A DNA stretch of 39,232 bases, taken from NCBI GenBank assembly GCA_019115765.1, contig DXCZ01000005.1, positions 1-39,232 of the forward strand, read 5' to 3'. The first letter of the stretch is position 1. Every line of letters starts with the position of its first letter. Below the pieces are notes generated by a model. That model ran no database searches and was not told where the DNA came from. It worked only from the letters and a program-made list of their open reading frames with translations. Origin of the DNA: Candidatus Mediterraneibacter stercoripullorum. GTDB taxonomy: Bacteria > Bacillota > Clostridia > Lachnospirales > Lachnospiraceae. Positions 24,700-32,223 of the stretch are shown piece after piece. Made by a program: the position numbers and the translations under genes.

Positions 24700-25791
24700 T
24701 TACAGATTCAGCATGCAGTCCATCTCATGCCAGGGGTGTCCTCCCCAGACTGAGCCGGAAGTTCCAAGGTCACGGAATCCCATTTTTCGGTACATGTCAA
24801 CCTTGGAGTCTGCACAGGTAAGCAGGATCCGATGTCTGTCCTTTTCCTTTTCTCTCTTCAGATATTCAAACATCAGCTCCCGGGCCAGGCCCTGTCCCCT
24901 GTATTCCGGCAGCACATCCAGACCAAGCAGCATGATATTTCTGCCATCCGGATCATAGAGATCCGCATCGGTAAAGAACTCATCCCGGAATGACTCCTCG
25001 TCTGTAGAAAGTCCGTTCAGGAATCCCGCAAGTCTTCCTGTAGACCGGTCCACTACAGTAAGGAACAGTTCCGGCGCCTTTGCCACTCTTTGGAGCATCA
25101 TCTTTCTTTCACAGGCTTCATTCGGCGGGAAGCAGATCCTCTCGATCTCAGCAGCCTGCTCCCCTTCATCCTGACGGATACAGCGCAGCTCAAACCGCTC
25201 CCGCAGTCCCGTATCCGGGAATACTCTGCCGCCCGGTATTGTCCACAGACATTCGCAATCATACTTTTTCCCGTCGTATTCCGTATGATATACTTCCCGA
25301 TACAGGATATCCCTTATCTTCCCAAACTGCTCTTCTGAAACAGCCTTTCCGGAAGTCATAATCTTGAGCGGAAGCTCCTTTTTCCCCTCGACCATAGCCG
25401 GCTGTACATAGGGATAATCATTCAGAGCAAACCCGTTTCTCTCATAGAATCCGATTCTCCGCTTCGCAAAATCTGTCTCCGGCAGCTCCACCTCCAGACA
25501 TATCATACATGGCAGTTTCTTCATAACTTCTTGTAATATAATGGATCCAAGTCCCTGATTCCTATATGCCTGATTCACCGCAAAATGCTCTACAAATGCA
25601 AAATCATCAAACTGCCATACTGCGATAAATGCTTTTACTTCATCCCTATCCGGTATGATATAAATCGTATACCGCGCATCATCCAGCAGGGCCTTTTGCT
25701 TTTCATATGTCCTGTATTCATCTTTCGGAAAGCTTTCCTCCAAGATCGTAAAGACCTTGTCAAAATCTTTTCCATTCAGTTTTGTCAACAT
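24700..25791 (-). CDS. tandem GNAT acetyltransferase
   Basis: A 363-residue protein with two GNAT folds. The first (about 1-140) has the acetyl-CoA loop VNQAYRNQGLG; the second (about 200-363) has LPEYRGQGLARELM followed by ILLTCADSKVDMYRKMGF. The acyl acceptor is not known; the family covers antibiotics, polyamines, proteins and small metabolites. A strong AGGAGGA site lies upstream of ATG 25791. It is downstream of queA on the same strand, 137 bases away, and may be a separate unit. Confidence 0.85.
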   Translation of the reverse strand: MLTKLNGKDFDKVFTILEESFPKDEYRTYEKQKALLDDARYTIYIIPDRDEVKAFIAVWQFDDFAFVEHFAVNQAYRNQGLGSIILQEVMKKLPCMICLEVELPETDFAKRRIGFYERNGFALNDYPYVQPAMVEGKKELPLKIMTSGKAVSEEQFGKIRDILYREVYHTEYDGKKYDCECLWTIPGGRVFPDTGLRERFELRCIRQDEGEQAAEIERICFPPNEACERKMMLQRVAKAPELFLTVVDRSTGRLAGFLNGLSTDEESFRDEFFTDADLYDPDGRNIMLLGLDVLPEYRGQGLARELMFEYLKREKEKDRHRILLTCADSKVDMYRKMGFRDLGTSGSVWGGHPWHEMDCMLNL

Positions 25792-25928
25792 CTGTTGTCT
25801 CCTCCTGATCCTGTGTCATTTTTGCCTTTATTGTATCCGGCACCGCGTTGATCCCAAAGTTCCGGAACAGCGGATAAATATTATGACTGTTCAGCGGCCT
25901 TCCGGAAACAACCGAACGAAACGGTCAG

Positions 25929-26954
25929 TTAAACGATAAACATGGCATCTCCGAAACTGAAGAACCGGTATCTCTCCCTCACTGCCTCTTCATAGGCGGC
26001 CAGTACATGTTCCCTTCCAGCAAGAGCGGAAACAAGCATGATCAGCGTAGATTCCGGCAGATGGAAGTTGGTGATCAGTGCATCCAGTATTTTGAACTGA
26101 TAACCCGGATAGATGAAAATCTCAGTCCAGCCGCTGCAGGCTTTCAGATGTCCGGTCTCATCCGCTGCGGACTCTATGGTCCGGCAGCTGGTAGTCCCCA
26201 CGCAGATCACCCGCTTTCCGCTGTCCTTCGCGCGGTTGATCTTTTCTGCCGCCTCTTCGTCGATCATGTAGAATTCCGAGTGCATATGATGATTTTCCAC
26301 ATCATCCACTTTTACCGGGCGGAATGTTCCTAACCCTACATGGAGAGTTACACGGGCGATATCAACGCCTTTCTCCTCGATCTCCTTCAGCAGTTCCGGC
26401 GTAAAATGAAGTCCTGCAGTAGGCGCAGCCGCCGAGCCGGAATGTGCTGCGTAAACGGTATTGTAGCGGTCCTTGTCTTTCAGCTGATGTGTAATATATG
26501 GCGGCAGAGGCATCTGTCCCAGCTGATCCAGGATTTCTTCAAATATCCCTTCGTATTCAAAATGGATCAGACGGTTTCCTTCATCCACAATATCCACCAC
26601 TTCGCCTACAAGGAGGCCGTCGCCGAAGCTGATTCTTGTGCCCGGCTTTGCCTTCCGCCCGGGCTTTACAAGGGTCTCCCACACATCGTCGGATCCCCGT
26701 TTCAGGAGCAGCACCTCGATCTTAGCGCCGGTCCCTTCCCTGGCCCCTATGAGCCGGGCCGGGATCACCTTCGTATCATTGATCACCAGACAGTCCCCAG
26801 GCTCCAGATAGTTTACGATTTCCCGGAACACATGGTGCTCTGTCTTTCCTGTCTCCTTATCAAGGATAAGAAGGCGGGAAGCAGATCTGTCTTCAAGCGG
26901 ATCCTGGGCGATCAGCTCCTGGGGCAGGTCATAATAAAAGTCACTTGTCTTCAT
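25929..26954 (-). CDS. queA: tRNA preQ1(34) S-adenosylmethionine ribosyltransferase-isomerase QueA
   Basis: Transfers the ribosyl part of SAM to 7-aminomethyl-7-deazaguanine in tRNA, giving epoxyqueuosine. The 341-residue protein has the usual length and signatures: the start [37 protein letters not shown], the [15 protein letters not shown] block, and the C-terminal [15 protein letters not shown]. tgt, queG and other queuosine genes are not in the window. It lies 96 bases downstream of pheT on the same strand. Confidence 0.96.
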   Translation of the reverse strand: MKTSDFYYDLPQELIAQDPLEDRSASRLLILDKETGKTEHHVFREIVNYLEPGDCLVINDTKVIPARLIGAREGTGAKIEVLLLKRGSDDVWETLVKPGRKAKPGTRISFGDGLLVGEVVDIVDEGNRLIHFEYEGIFEEILDQLGQMPLPPYITHQLKDKDRYNTVYAAHSGSAAAPTAGLHFTPELLKEIEEKGVDIARVTLHVGLGTFRPVKVDDVENHHMHSEFYMIDEEAAEKINRAKDSGKRVICVGTTSCRTIESAADETGHLKACSGWTEIFIYPGYQFKILDALITNFHLPESTLIMLVSALAGREHVLAAYEEAVRERYRFFSFGDAMFIV

Positions 26955-27050
26955 ATATCTGAACCTCTCTAAATGTCAGCGCAGGGCGGTACGCCTTTCT
27001 GATCCGGCGCCCGCCCGCGTTATCTGCTTCTTCTGTTATTATTTTTGTTA

Positions 27051-29471
27051 TTATTTTCTAAGCTCGATTCCCATTTCCTCAAGGGCTTTCAGGATCCGCT
27101 CCATAGCGGCGGTCACATCCGGCTCCTCCAGAGTCTTGTCCTTAGCCCGGAATACGATAGAGTAGGCAACGGACTTGAATCCTTCCTTGATCTGGGAGCC
27201 TTCATAGATGTCGAACAGCTTATAGCTTTCCAGATAAGCTCCACCCTTCTTCTCGATCACATCCTCGATCTGTCCCACAAGGATCTCCTTGGGCACTACC
27301 ATACTGATATCTCTGGTCACTGCCGGGTATTTTGCAATGCCTGTATACTTTCTGTCATAGGTAGCGTATTCCATGATCTCCGGCATGTCGATCACTGCGA
27401 TATATGCACGCTCGCCGATTCCGTAGGTGTCAGCTACTTCCGGATGAACCTCGCCCATATATCCGACGATCTTTCCGTCATAGACAATATTTGCCTGGCG
27501 TCCCGGATGAAGGTACGGTCTGCCTGCATTGGGATCATAGACTTCCCTGTTCGTTATGCCGATCTTCTCAAAGAATTCTTCCACAACCCCCTTCAAGGTG
27601 AAGAAGTCTCCTGCTCCGTACATACCAAGTGTAAACTGCATCCTCTCATCCGGAAGCTCCGTCAGAGGAAGTGCCTTCGGGATGTAAATATTTCCAAGCT
27701 CGTAGAGCCTTACATCTTTATTTCTTCTGTTGTAGTTAGTTGCCAGTGAAGTGAGCATCCCGTTCAGAGAAGTGGTTCTCATGATACTGTAATCCTCACC
27801 CAGCGGGTTCATGATCTGGATCGCATTTCTCAGCGGGGAATCTGCCGGAAGCAGAAGCCGGTCAAATACCTTCGGGCTCTCGAAGGAATAGGTCATGCCC
27901 TGGCTGAATCCGCAGAACTCTGCGATATCTCTTGCAGTCTGCTCCACTCTCAGCTTGAAGGAAAGCTTTCCTGTTGTAGCCTCTCCTGTAGGAAGTGTGG
28001 TGGGGATATTGTCATATCCGTAGAAACGTGCCACTTCCTCTGCCAGATCTGCAAGCCGGTACAGATCCTGACGGAATGTAGGAGCAATGACTTCCTTTGT
28101 CTCCGGGTCATATTCCAGATCCAGAGTCCGGAAGCAGTCAAGCATATACTCTTCTGAAATATCTGTTCCAAGAAGGGCATTGATCTTGTCCGCATCGAAA
28201 GGCACTCTTACCGGTTCCTTTTTCTTTCCATATACATCAACCATCCCGCCTACAACTTCTCCGGCGCCCATTTCCTCTACCAGCTGGCAGGCACGGTCGA
28301 TGGCAGCCTGAGCGTTGTTCGGGTCCAGTCCCTTCTCAAACTTTGCAGAAGCGTCTGTCCTCAGACCGATCCGCTTGCTGGATTTACGGATATTTACACC
28401 ATCGAAGCATGCGGCTTCAAACAGCATCGTCTTCACGTCATCGGTGATCATGGAGTTCTCTCCTCCCATGATACCTGCAATACCAATCTCTTTCTCTCCG
28501 TCACAGATCATGAGCACATTTTCGTCCACAGTCCGCTCCTGGCCGTCAAGAGTCGTGAATTTATCTCCGTTTTTCGCTGTTTTTACAATGATGTGATGAT
28601 CCGCAATAGTATCCAGGTCATAAGCATGCATGGGCTGTCCATACTCTTCCATCACATAGTTGGTGATATCCACCAGGTTGTTGATGGGACGGATTCCCAC
28701 CGAAGCAAGCCGTCTCTGCATCCATTTCGGAGAGGGACCGATCTTGATGTTCTTTACCACCCTCGCACAGTAGCGTGGGCAGAGATCTGTATTTTCAACG
28801 GTTACTTTCACGTAATCATTTACATCTTCATCATTTCCTGTCGGCGTTACGACCGGAGGTCTGAACTCCTTGCGGAATGCGGCAGACGCCTCTCTTGCGA
28901 TCCCGATGACACTGAAGCAGTCCACACGGTTGGATGTGATCTCATATTCGAAGATGGAATCATCCAGTCCAAGAGCCTTGATGGCGCTCTCTCCTACCAC
29001 AGCATCTTCCGGAAAAATGTAGATACCGTACTCCGGAGCCTCCGGGTACATTTCTCTAGTGGAGCCCAGCTCCTCAATGGAGCACATCATACCATTACTC
29101 TCCACACCGCGGAGCTTGCCCTTCTTGATCTTGACGCCGCCTGCAACCTTCTGTCCCGGCTCGTGTCCGCCTGCAACACGTCCCCCGTCAAGGACCACCG
29201 GTATCTTGTCTCCTTCTTTTACGTTAGGAGCGCCTGTCACGATCTGGATCGTCTCTGTCCCGATGTTGACCTGGCAGATGATCAGCTTGTCCGCATCCGG
29301 ATGTTTCTCGATCTTCTCGATCTGTCCGATCACGATCTTGTCCAGATCAGCGTCCAGTTTTTCGTATCCTTCTACTTTCGTTCCGAATAATGTCATGGCG
29401 TCTGTATACTCCTGAGCCGTAACGTCAAGATCCGGAACATATGCTTTTATCCATGATAATGAAGTATTCAT
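27051..29471 (-). CDS. pheT: phenylalanyl-tRNA synthetase beta subunit
   Basis: Beta chain of the alpha2-beta2 PheRS; it binds tRNA and edits mischarged Tyr. The 806-residue protein has the expected order. An EMAP-like tRNA-binding domain comes first (about 40-150, KHPDADKLIICQVNIG). Next are the B3/B4 editing region around DITNYVMEEYGQPMHAYDLD and the B5 domain (DKINALLGTDISEEYM). The class II core-like fold follows (GMTYSFESPKVFD), and the C-terminal anticodon-binding domain ends in AMERILKALEEMGIELR (KYPAVTRDISMVVP marks its start). It follows pheS by about 100 bases and shares its T-box promoter. Confidence 0.96.
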   Translation of the reverse strand: MNTSLSWIKAYVPDLDVTAQEYTDAMTLFGTKVEGYEKLDADLDKIVIGQIEKIEKHPDADKLIICQVNIGTETIQIVTGAPNVKEGDKIPVVLDGGRVAGGHEPGQKVAGGVKIKKGKLRGVESNGMMCSIEELGSTREMYPEAPEYGIYIFPEDAVVGESAIKALGLDDSIFEYEITSNRVDCFSVIGIAREASAAFRKEFRPPVVTPTGNDEDVNDYVKVTVENTDLCPRYCARVVKNIKIGPSPKWMQRRLASVGIRPINNLVDITNYVMEEYGQPMHAYDLDTIADHHIIVKTAKNGDKFTTLDGQERTVDENVLMICDGEKEIGIAGIMGGENSMITDDVKTMLFEAACFDGVNIRKSSKRIGLRTDASAKFEKGLDPNNAQAAIDRACQLVEEMGAGEVVGGMVDVYGKKKEPVRVPFDADKINALLGTDISEEYMLDCFRTLDLEYDPETKEVIAPTFRQDLYRLADLAEEVARFYGYDNIPTTLPTGEATTGKLSFKLRVEQTARDIAEFCGFSQGMTYSFESPKVFDRLLLPADSPLRNAIQIMNPLGEDYSIMRTTSLNGMLTSLATNYNRRNKDVRLYELGNIYIPKALPLTELPDERMQFTLGMYGAGDFFTLKGVVEEFFEKIGITNREVYDPNAGRPYLHPGRQANIVYDGKIVGYMGEVHPEVADTYGIGERAYIAVIDMPEIMEYATYDRKYTGIAKYPAVTRDISMVVPKEILVGQIEDVIEKKGGAYLESYKLFDIYEGSQIKEGFKSVAYSIVFRAKDKTLEEPDVTAAMERILKALEEMGIELRK

Positions 29472-29572
29472 TTCTGTTGACCTTCCTTCTCTGATTTTCT
29501 TTCACACGGTTTCTCTGCCGACGCCGCCGCATCAATTCTATCAGCGTCTATCAGCGGCCGCAGTGTTTACAT

Positions 29573-30592
29573 TTAGAACTGATTCAGGAATCTGATATCA
29601 TTTTCATACAGAAGACGCATATCGTCGATCTCATATTTCAGCAGAGCGATACGCTCAAGACCAACACCGAATGCAAATCCCGTATACTCTTCCGGATCAA
29701 TGCCGCACATCTCCAGCACATGAGGATGAACCATACCGCAGCCGAGGATCTCGATCCAGCCGGAACCTTTACAGAAACGGCATCCTTTTCCTCCGCACTT
29801 GAAGCAGCTCACATCTACCTCTGCGCTGGGCTCTGTGAACGGGAAATGATGAGGACGGAACTTCGTCTTTGTCTCCGGTCCGAACAGCTCTTTTGCAAAT
29901 ACCTCCAGAGTTCCCTTCAGGTCAGCGAAGGAAATATTCTTGTCGATCACAAGACCTTCGATCTGATGGAAGGACGGAGAATGGGTAGCATCCACCTCAT
30001 CGGAACGGAACACTCTTCCCGGAGCGATCATACGGATGGGAAGCTTGCCCTGCTCCATGACACGCGCCTGTACCGGAGATGTCTGGGTACGCAGCACGAT
30101 CTCTTTATTAATGTAAAATGTATCCTGCTCATCCTTTGCCGGATGATCAGCCGGAATATTCAGTTTCTCGAAATTGTATTCATCATACTCTACTTCTGGT
30201 CCTTCTACTACTTCGTAGCCCATTCCCACGAAAATGCGCTCCACTTCCTCCAGAGCGATGGTGTTGGGATGTCTGTGTCCGATGATGTTTTTCCTGGAAG
30301 GAAGAGTAACATCAATAACTTCCTCCTTCAGCTTCTGTTCCCGGATGGCTCTCTCCATCTTTGTCTTCGTCTCATCCAGCAGAGCCTCGATCTCTGCTCT
30401 CGTATCATTGACCATCTGGCCGACCTTCGGACGATCCTCCGGCGCCACATCTTTCATTCCCTTGAGTACGGCGGTCAGTTCACCTTTCCTTCCCAGGTAT
30501 TTTACTCTCACATCATTCAGCTTCTCCGGGGCATCTGCCGCCTGGATAAGGGCAACTGCCTCCGCCTTGATCTGTTCCAGTTTTTCCTTCAT
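29573..30592 (-). CDS. pheS: phenylalanyl-tRNA synthetase alpha subunit
   Basis: Catalytic chain of PheRS, charging tRNA-Phe. The 339-residue protein has the N-terminal coiled coil (about 1-85), RHPNTIALEEVERIFVGMGY, motif 2 FHQIEGLVID, a cysteine pair cluster CFKCGGKGCRFC and motif 3 AFGVGLERIALLKY. Start ATG 30592 sits behind GGAAAGGAGT; the extra 18 upstream residues of the open frame have no ribosome binding site. Transcribed from a T-box-controlled promoter 565 bases upstream. Confidence 0.96.
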   Translation of the reverse strand: MKEKLEQIKAEAVALIQAADAPEKLNDVRVKYLGRKGELTAVLKGMKDVAPEDRPKVGQMVNDTRAEIEALLDETKTKMERAIREQKLKEEVIDVTLPSRKNIIGHRHPNTIALEEVERIFVGMGYEVVEGPEVEYDEYNFEKLNIPADHPAKDEQDTFYINKEIVLRTQTSPVQARVMEQGKLPIRMIAPGRVFRSDEVDATHSPSFHQIEGLVIDKNISFADLKGTLEVFAKELFGPETKTKFRPHHFPFTEPSAEVDVSCFKCGGKGCRFCKGSGWIEILGCGMVHPHVLEMCGIDPEEYTGFAFGVGLERIALLKYEIDDMRLLYENDIRFLNQF

Positions 30593-30615
30593 CTTTTTAC
30601 TCCTTTCCCGTATAA

Positions 30616-30867
30616 ATCCCAGGTTTCGTGTACGTCCGGACTGCACACTACCTCGATTCCGCTTCGCTTCATCTCAGTCGCGGCCAGCCTGCCTATAGCG
30701 GCTCTCCCGTCTTCCCCGGCTCATGCAAGCATGGCCGTCTCTGACGGAAAGCCGCTGCACGCAGTCCTTGGCTTCGCAATCATCTCGCGGCATTACCGCT
30801 CGATGACCGTTGCCCTGCAAATGCCTGCTCGTGCAAGCACGGCAGCCGCTTGCAGGGCTTATCGCGC
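30616..30867 (-). other. 250-base insert-like stretch between the T-box terminator and pheS
   Basis: T-box terminators normally lie close to the gene they control; here about 250 GC-rich bases intervene, with no gene. Two perfect 12-base palindromes occur: CATGCAAGCATG (30722-30733) and CGTGCAAGCACG (30830-30841). They sit in a longer imperfect direct repeat (GCTCRTGCAAGCAYGGC). This may be a repeat element inserted in the leader; its boundaries are not clear. Confidence 0.5.
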
Positions 30868-31157
30868 AAAAAGACCCCGCCCCAAAAAGGGACGAGGTCA
30901 TATACTCGCGGTACCACCCTGTTTCCCGCAGCAGATACTGCGGACACTCGGCTTGTGTAACGTACAATCTACGGCATTCCCTACTGGTTTCAGGAATGCA
31001 GCTAACGTGGGAAATTCGATTGCCATCTGAACTAAAGAAAACTTTCAGCCGGTGATTTTCTCTCTCTGATAGAAAATGGGTCTCTACTTTACACGATCTC
31101 AGCTTTTTCAATATTATGCCAGCCGCAGCGTCGGTTTCTGCCGGCCGGTTAAATCAC
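30868..31157 (-). promoter_or_regulatory. T-box riboswitch leader of pheST
   Basis: Minus-strand leader that senses uncharged tRNA. The invariant T-box AGGGTGGTACCGCG is at 30920-30907. The terminator (11 bp with G-U pairs, TTTTT loop and T-tail) is at 30900-30868; the T-box can pair with its 5' side to form the antiterminator. GTGATTT near the 5' end can pair with AAATCAC to close stem I, and GGCTGAAAG follows it. The specifier loop could not be assigned with certainty; phenylalanine (codon TTC) is inferred from the downstream genes. Confidence 0.92.
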
Positions 31158-31163
31158 TATTTC

Positions 31164-31191
31164 ATTTTAACACAGGTTTTCCGTTTGTCAA
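31164..31191 (-). promoter_or_regulatory. sigma-A promoter of the pheST T-box transcript
   Basis: TTGACA (31191-31186), 16 bases, TAAAAT (31169-31164) on the minus strand. It is back to back with the promoter of the truA paralogue. Confidence 0.75.
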
Positions 31192-31203
31192 GCCTAATAA
31201 TCG

Positions 31204-31233
31204 TTGTCTTTTCCGCTGTTTCTGTATTATACT
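31204..31233 (+). promoter_or_regulatory. candidate promoter of the truA paralogue
   Basis: TTGTCT (31204-31209), 18 bases, TATACT (31228-31233), about 75 bases before the start. Divergent from the pheST promoter. Confidence 0.5.
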
Positions 31234-31307
31234 GAGATAAAAATGAGCCGGTTTCATGAGCACACTCTGTTATGAAAATCCGGCAAAAGCAAGGGAGACA
31301 CCAGAAC

Positions 31308-32045
31308 ATGCAGAACATCAGACTTACCATCCAGTACGACGGCACCAGGTATCTGGGCTGGCAGAAGCCGGAGAAGGACGGCGCTGCCCGCACCGTCTCG
31401 TATAAAATCACTACGGCACTGAACCGCATGACCGGAGAAGAGATCACACTCTTCGCCGGAGCAAAGACTGACCCCGGCGTCCATGCCGGATCTCAGATCA
31501 TCAACTTTGAAACCGCCTCCGGTCTGTCCCCGGAAGAGATCATGTCCGGACTCAATCAGTATCTGCCGCTGGACATCTCCGTCCTGTCTGCCGAAAACGC
31601 TTCCGAACGGTTCCGGGCGGATCTGAACGCCGTATCCCGCACATATGAGTGCCGGATCTGTACAGCCAGAATCTATGATGTATTCCGCAGACAGTATGAG
31701 TCCCACTGTTTCCCGGCGCCATCTGTCCCGCTTATGGAACAGGCCGCGGCATTTCTTCTGGGGAAACACGACTTCCGCGCTTTCTCAGCCGGAAGGAAAA
31801 AGAAAGGAACAGAAAAAGAAATCCTGGATATCGATTTCCGCCAGTATGACGACCGCCTTGTCTTTTCCATTACAGCCAATGATTATCTCCAGCAGATGCC
31901 TGCGCTTCTGGCTGGAACCCTTCTTGAGATCGGAGCCGGCCGCACCGCTCCGGAGCTCATTGCCGATATACTTTCCGGAAAGGAAAAGGCAGGGCCTTCC
32001 GCCGAAGCGAAAAGTCTCTGCCTTACAGAAATCAAGTATGTATAA
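31308..32045 (+). CDS. TruA-family tRNA pseudouridine synthase, divergent
   Basis: A 245-residue member of the TruA family, which makes pseudouridine at tRNA positions 38-40. The fold signatures are present: IQYDGTRYLGWQ at the start, TDPGVHAGSQ with the catalytic Asp, and the SRTYECRI and KHDFRAFS blocks of the second half. The usual GRTDxGVHA is changed to AKTDPGVHA, and the C-terminal region (usually FLxxMVRxIVG) reads YLQQMPALLAGTLLEIG, lacking the Arg. It is therefore probably a second, specialised paralogue rather than the housekeeping TruA. Start ATG 31308 is behind AAGGGAG; the upstream ATG at 31272 has no site. Confidence 0.85.
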   Translation: MQNIRLTIQYDGTRYLGWQKPEKDGAARTVSYKITTALNRMTGEEITLFAGAKTDPGVHAGSQIINFETASGLSPEEIMSGLNQYLPLDISVLSAENASERFRADLNAVSRTYECRICTARIYDVFRRQYESHCFPAPSVPLMEQAAAFLLGKHDFRAFSAGRKKKGTEKEILDIDFRQYDDRLVFSITANDYLQQMPALLAGTLLEIGAGRTAPELIADILSGKEKAGPSAEAKSLCLTEIKYV

Positions 32046-32063
32046 TTCAAGCCTCGCGGAGCG

Positions 32064-32151
32064 TATATCAGATGGGGGATTGACACCCGCCACTGATACT
32101 GATTTGTCACTCACCGCCTATAGAGGCGGGAGTCATCCCACATCTGATATA
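32064..32151. repeat. 88-bp imperfect palindrome downstream of the truA paralogue
   Basis: Arms of about 27 bases (32064-32091 and 32125-32151) share TATATCAGATG, GGGAT and CCCGCC in inverted order, with a central segment of about 33 bases. It is unlike elements A-C. It could be a REP-type repeat or a large RNA hairpin; no coding capacity. Confidence 0.6.
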
Positions 32152-32167
32152 TATAAGCCATTCCTGA

Positions 32168-32194
32168 GATCCTGTTTCAATGACAGGATCTTTT
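32168..32194 (+). terminator. terminator of the truA paralogue
   Basis: Perfect 8-bp stem GATCCTGT/ACAGGATC with a seven-base loop followed by TTTT. It lies between the convergent truA paralogue and feoB. Confidence 0.75.
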
Positions 32195-32223
32195 GCTGTA
32201 CTGACTGTCTGCTGTCTCTCCCA

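Noticed and set aside
29720..31030. Plus-strand open frame of 436 codons
   Set aside because: Antisense to pheS and its T-box leader, both certain features; the translation has no recognisable domain.
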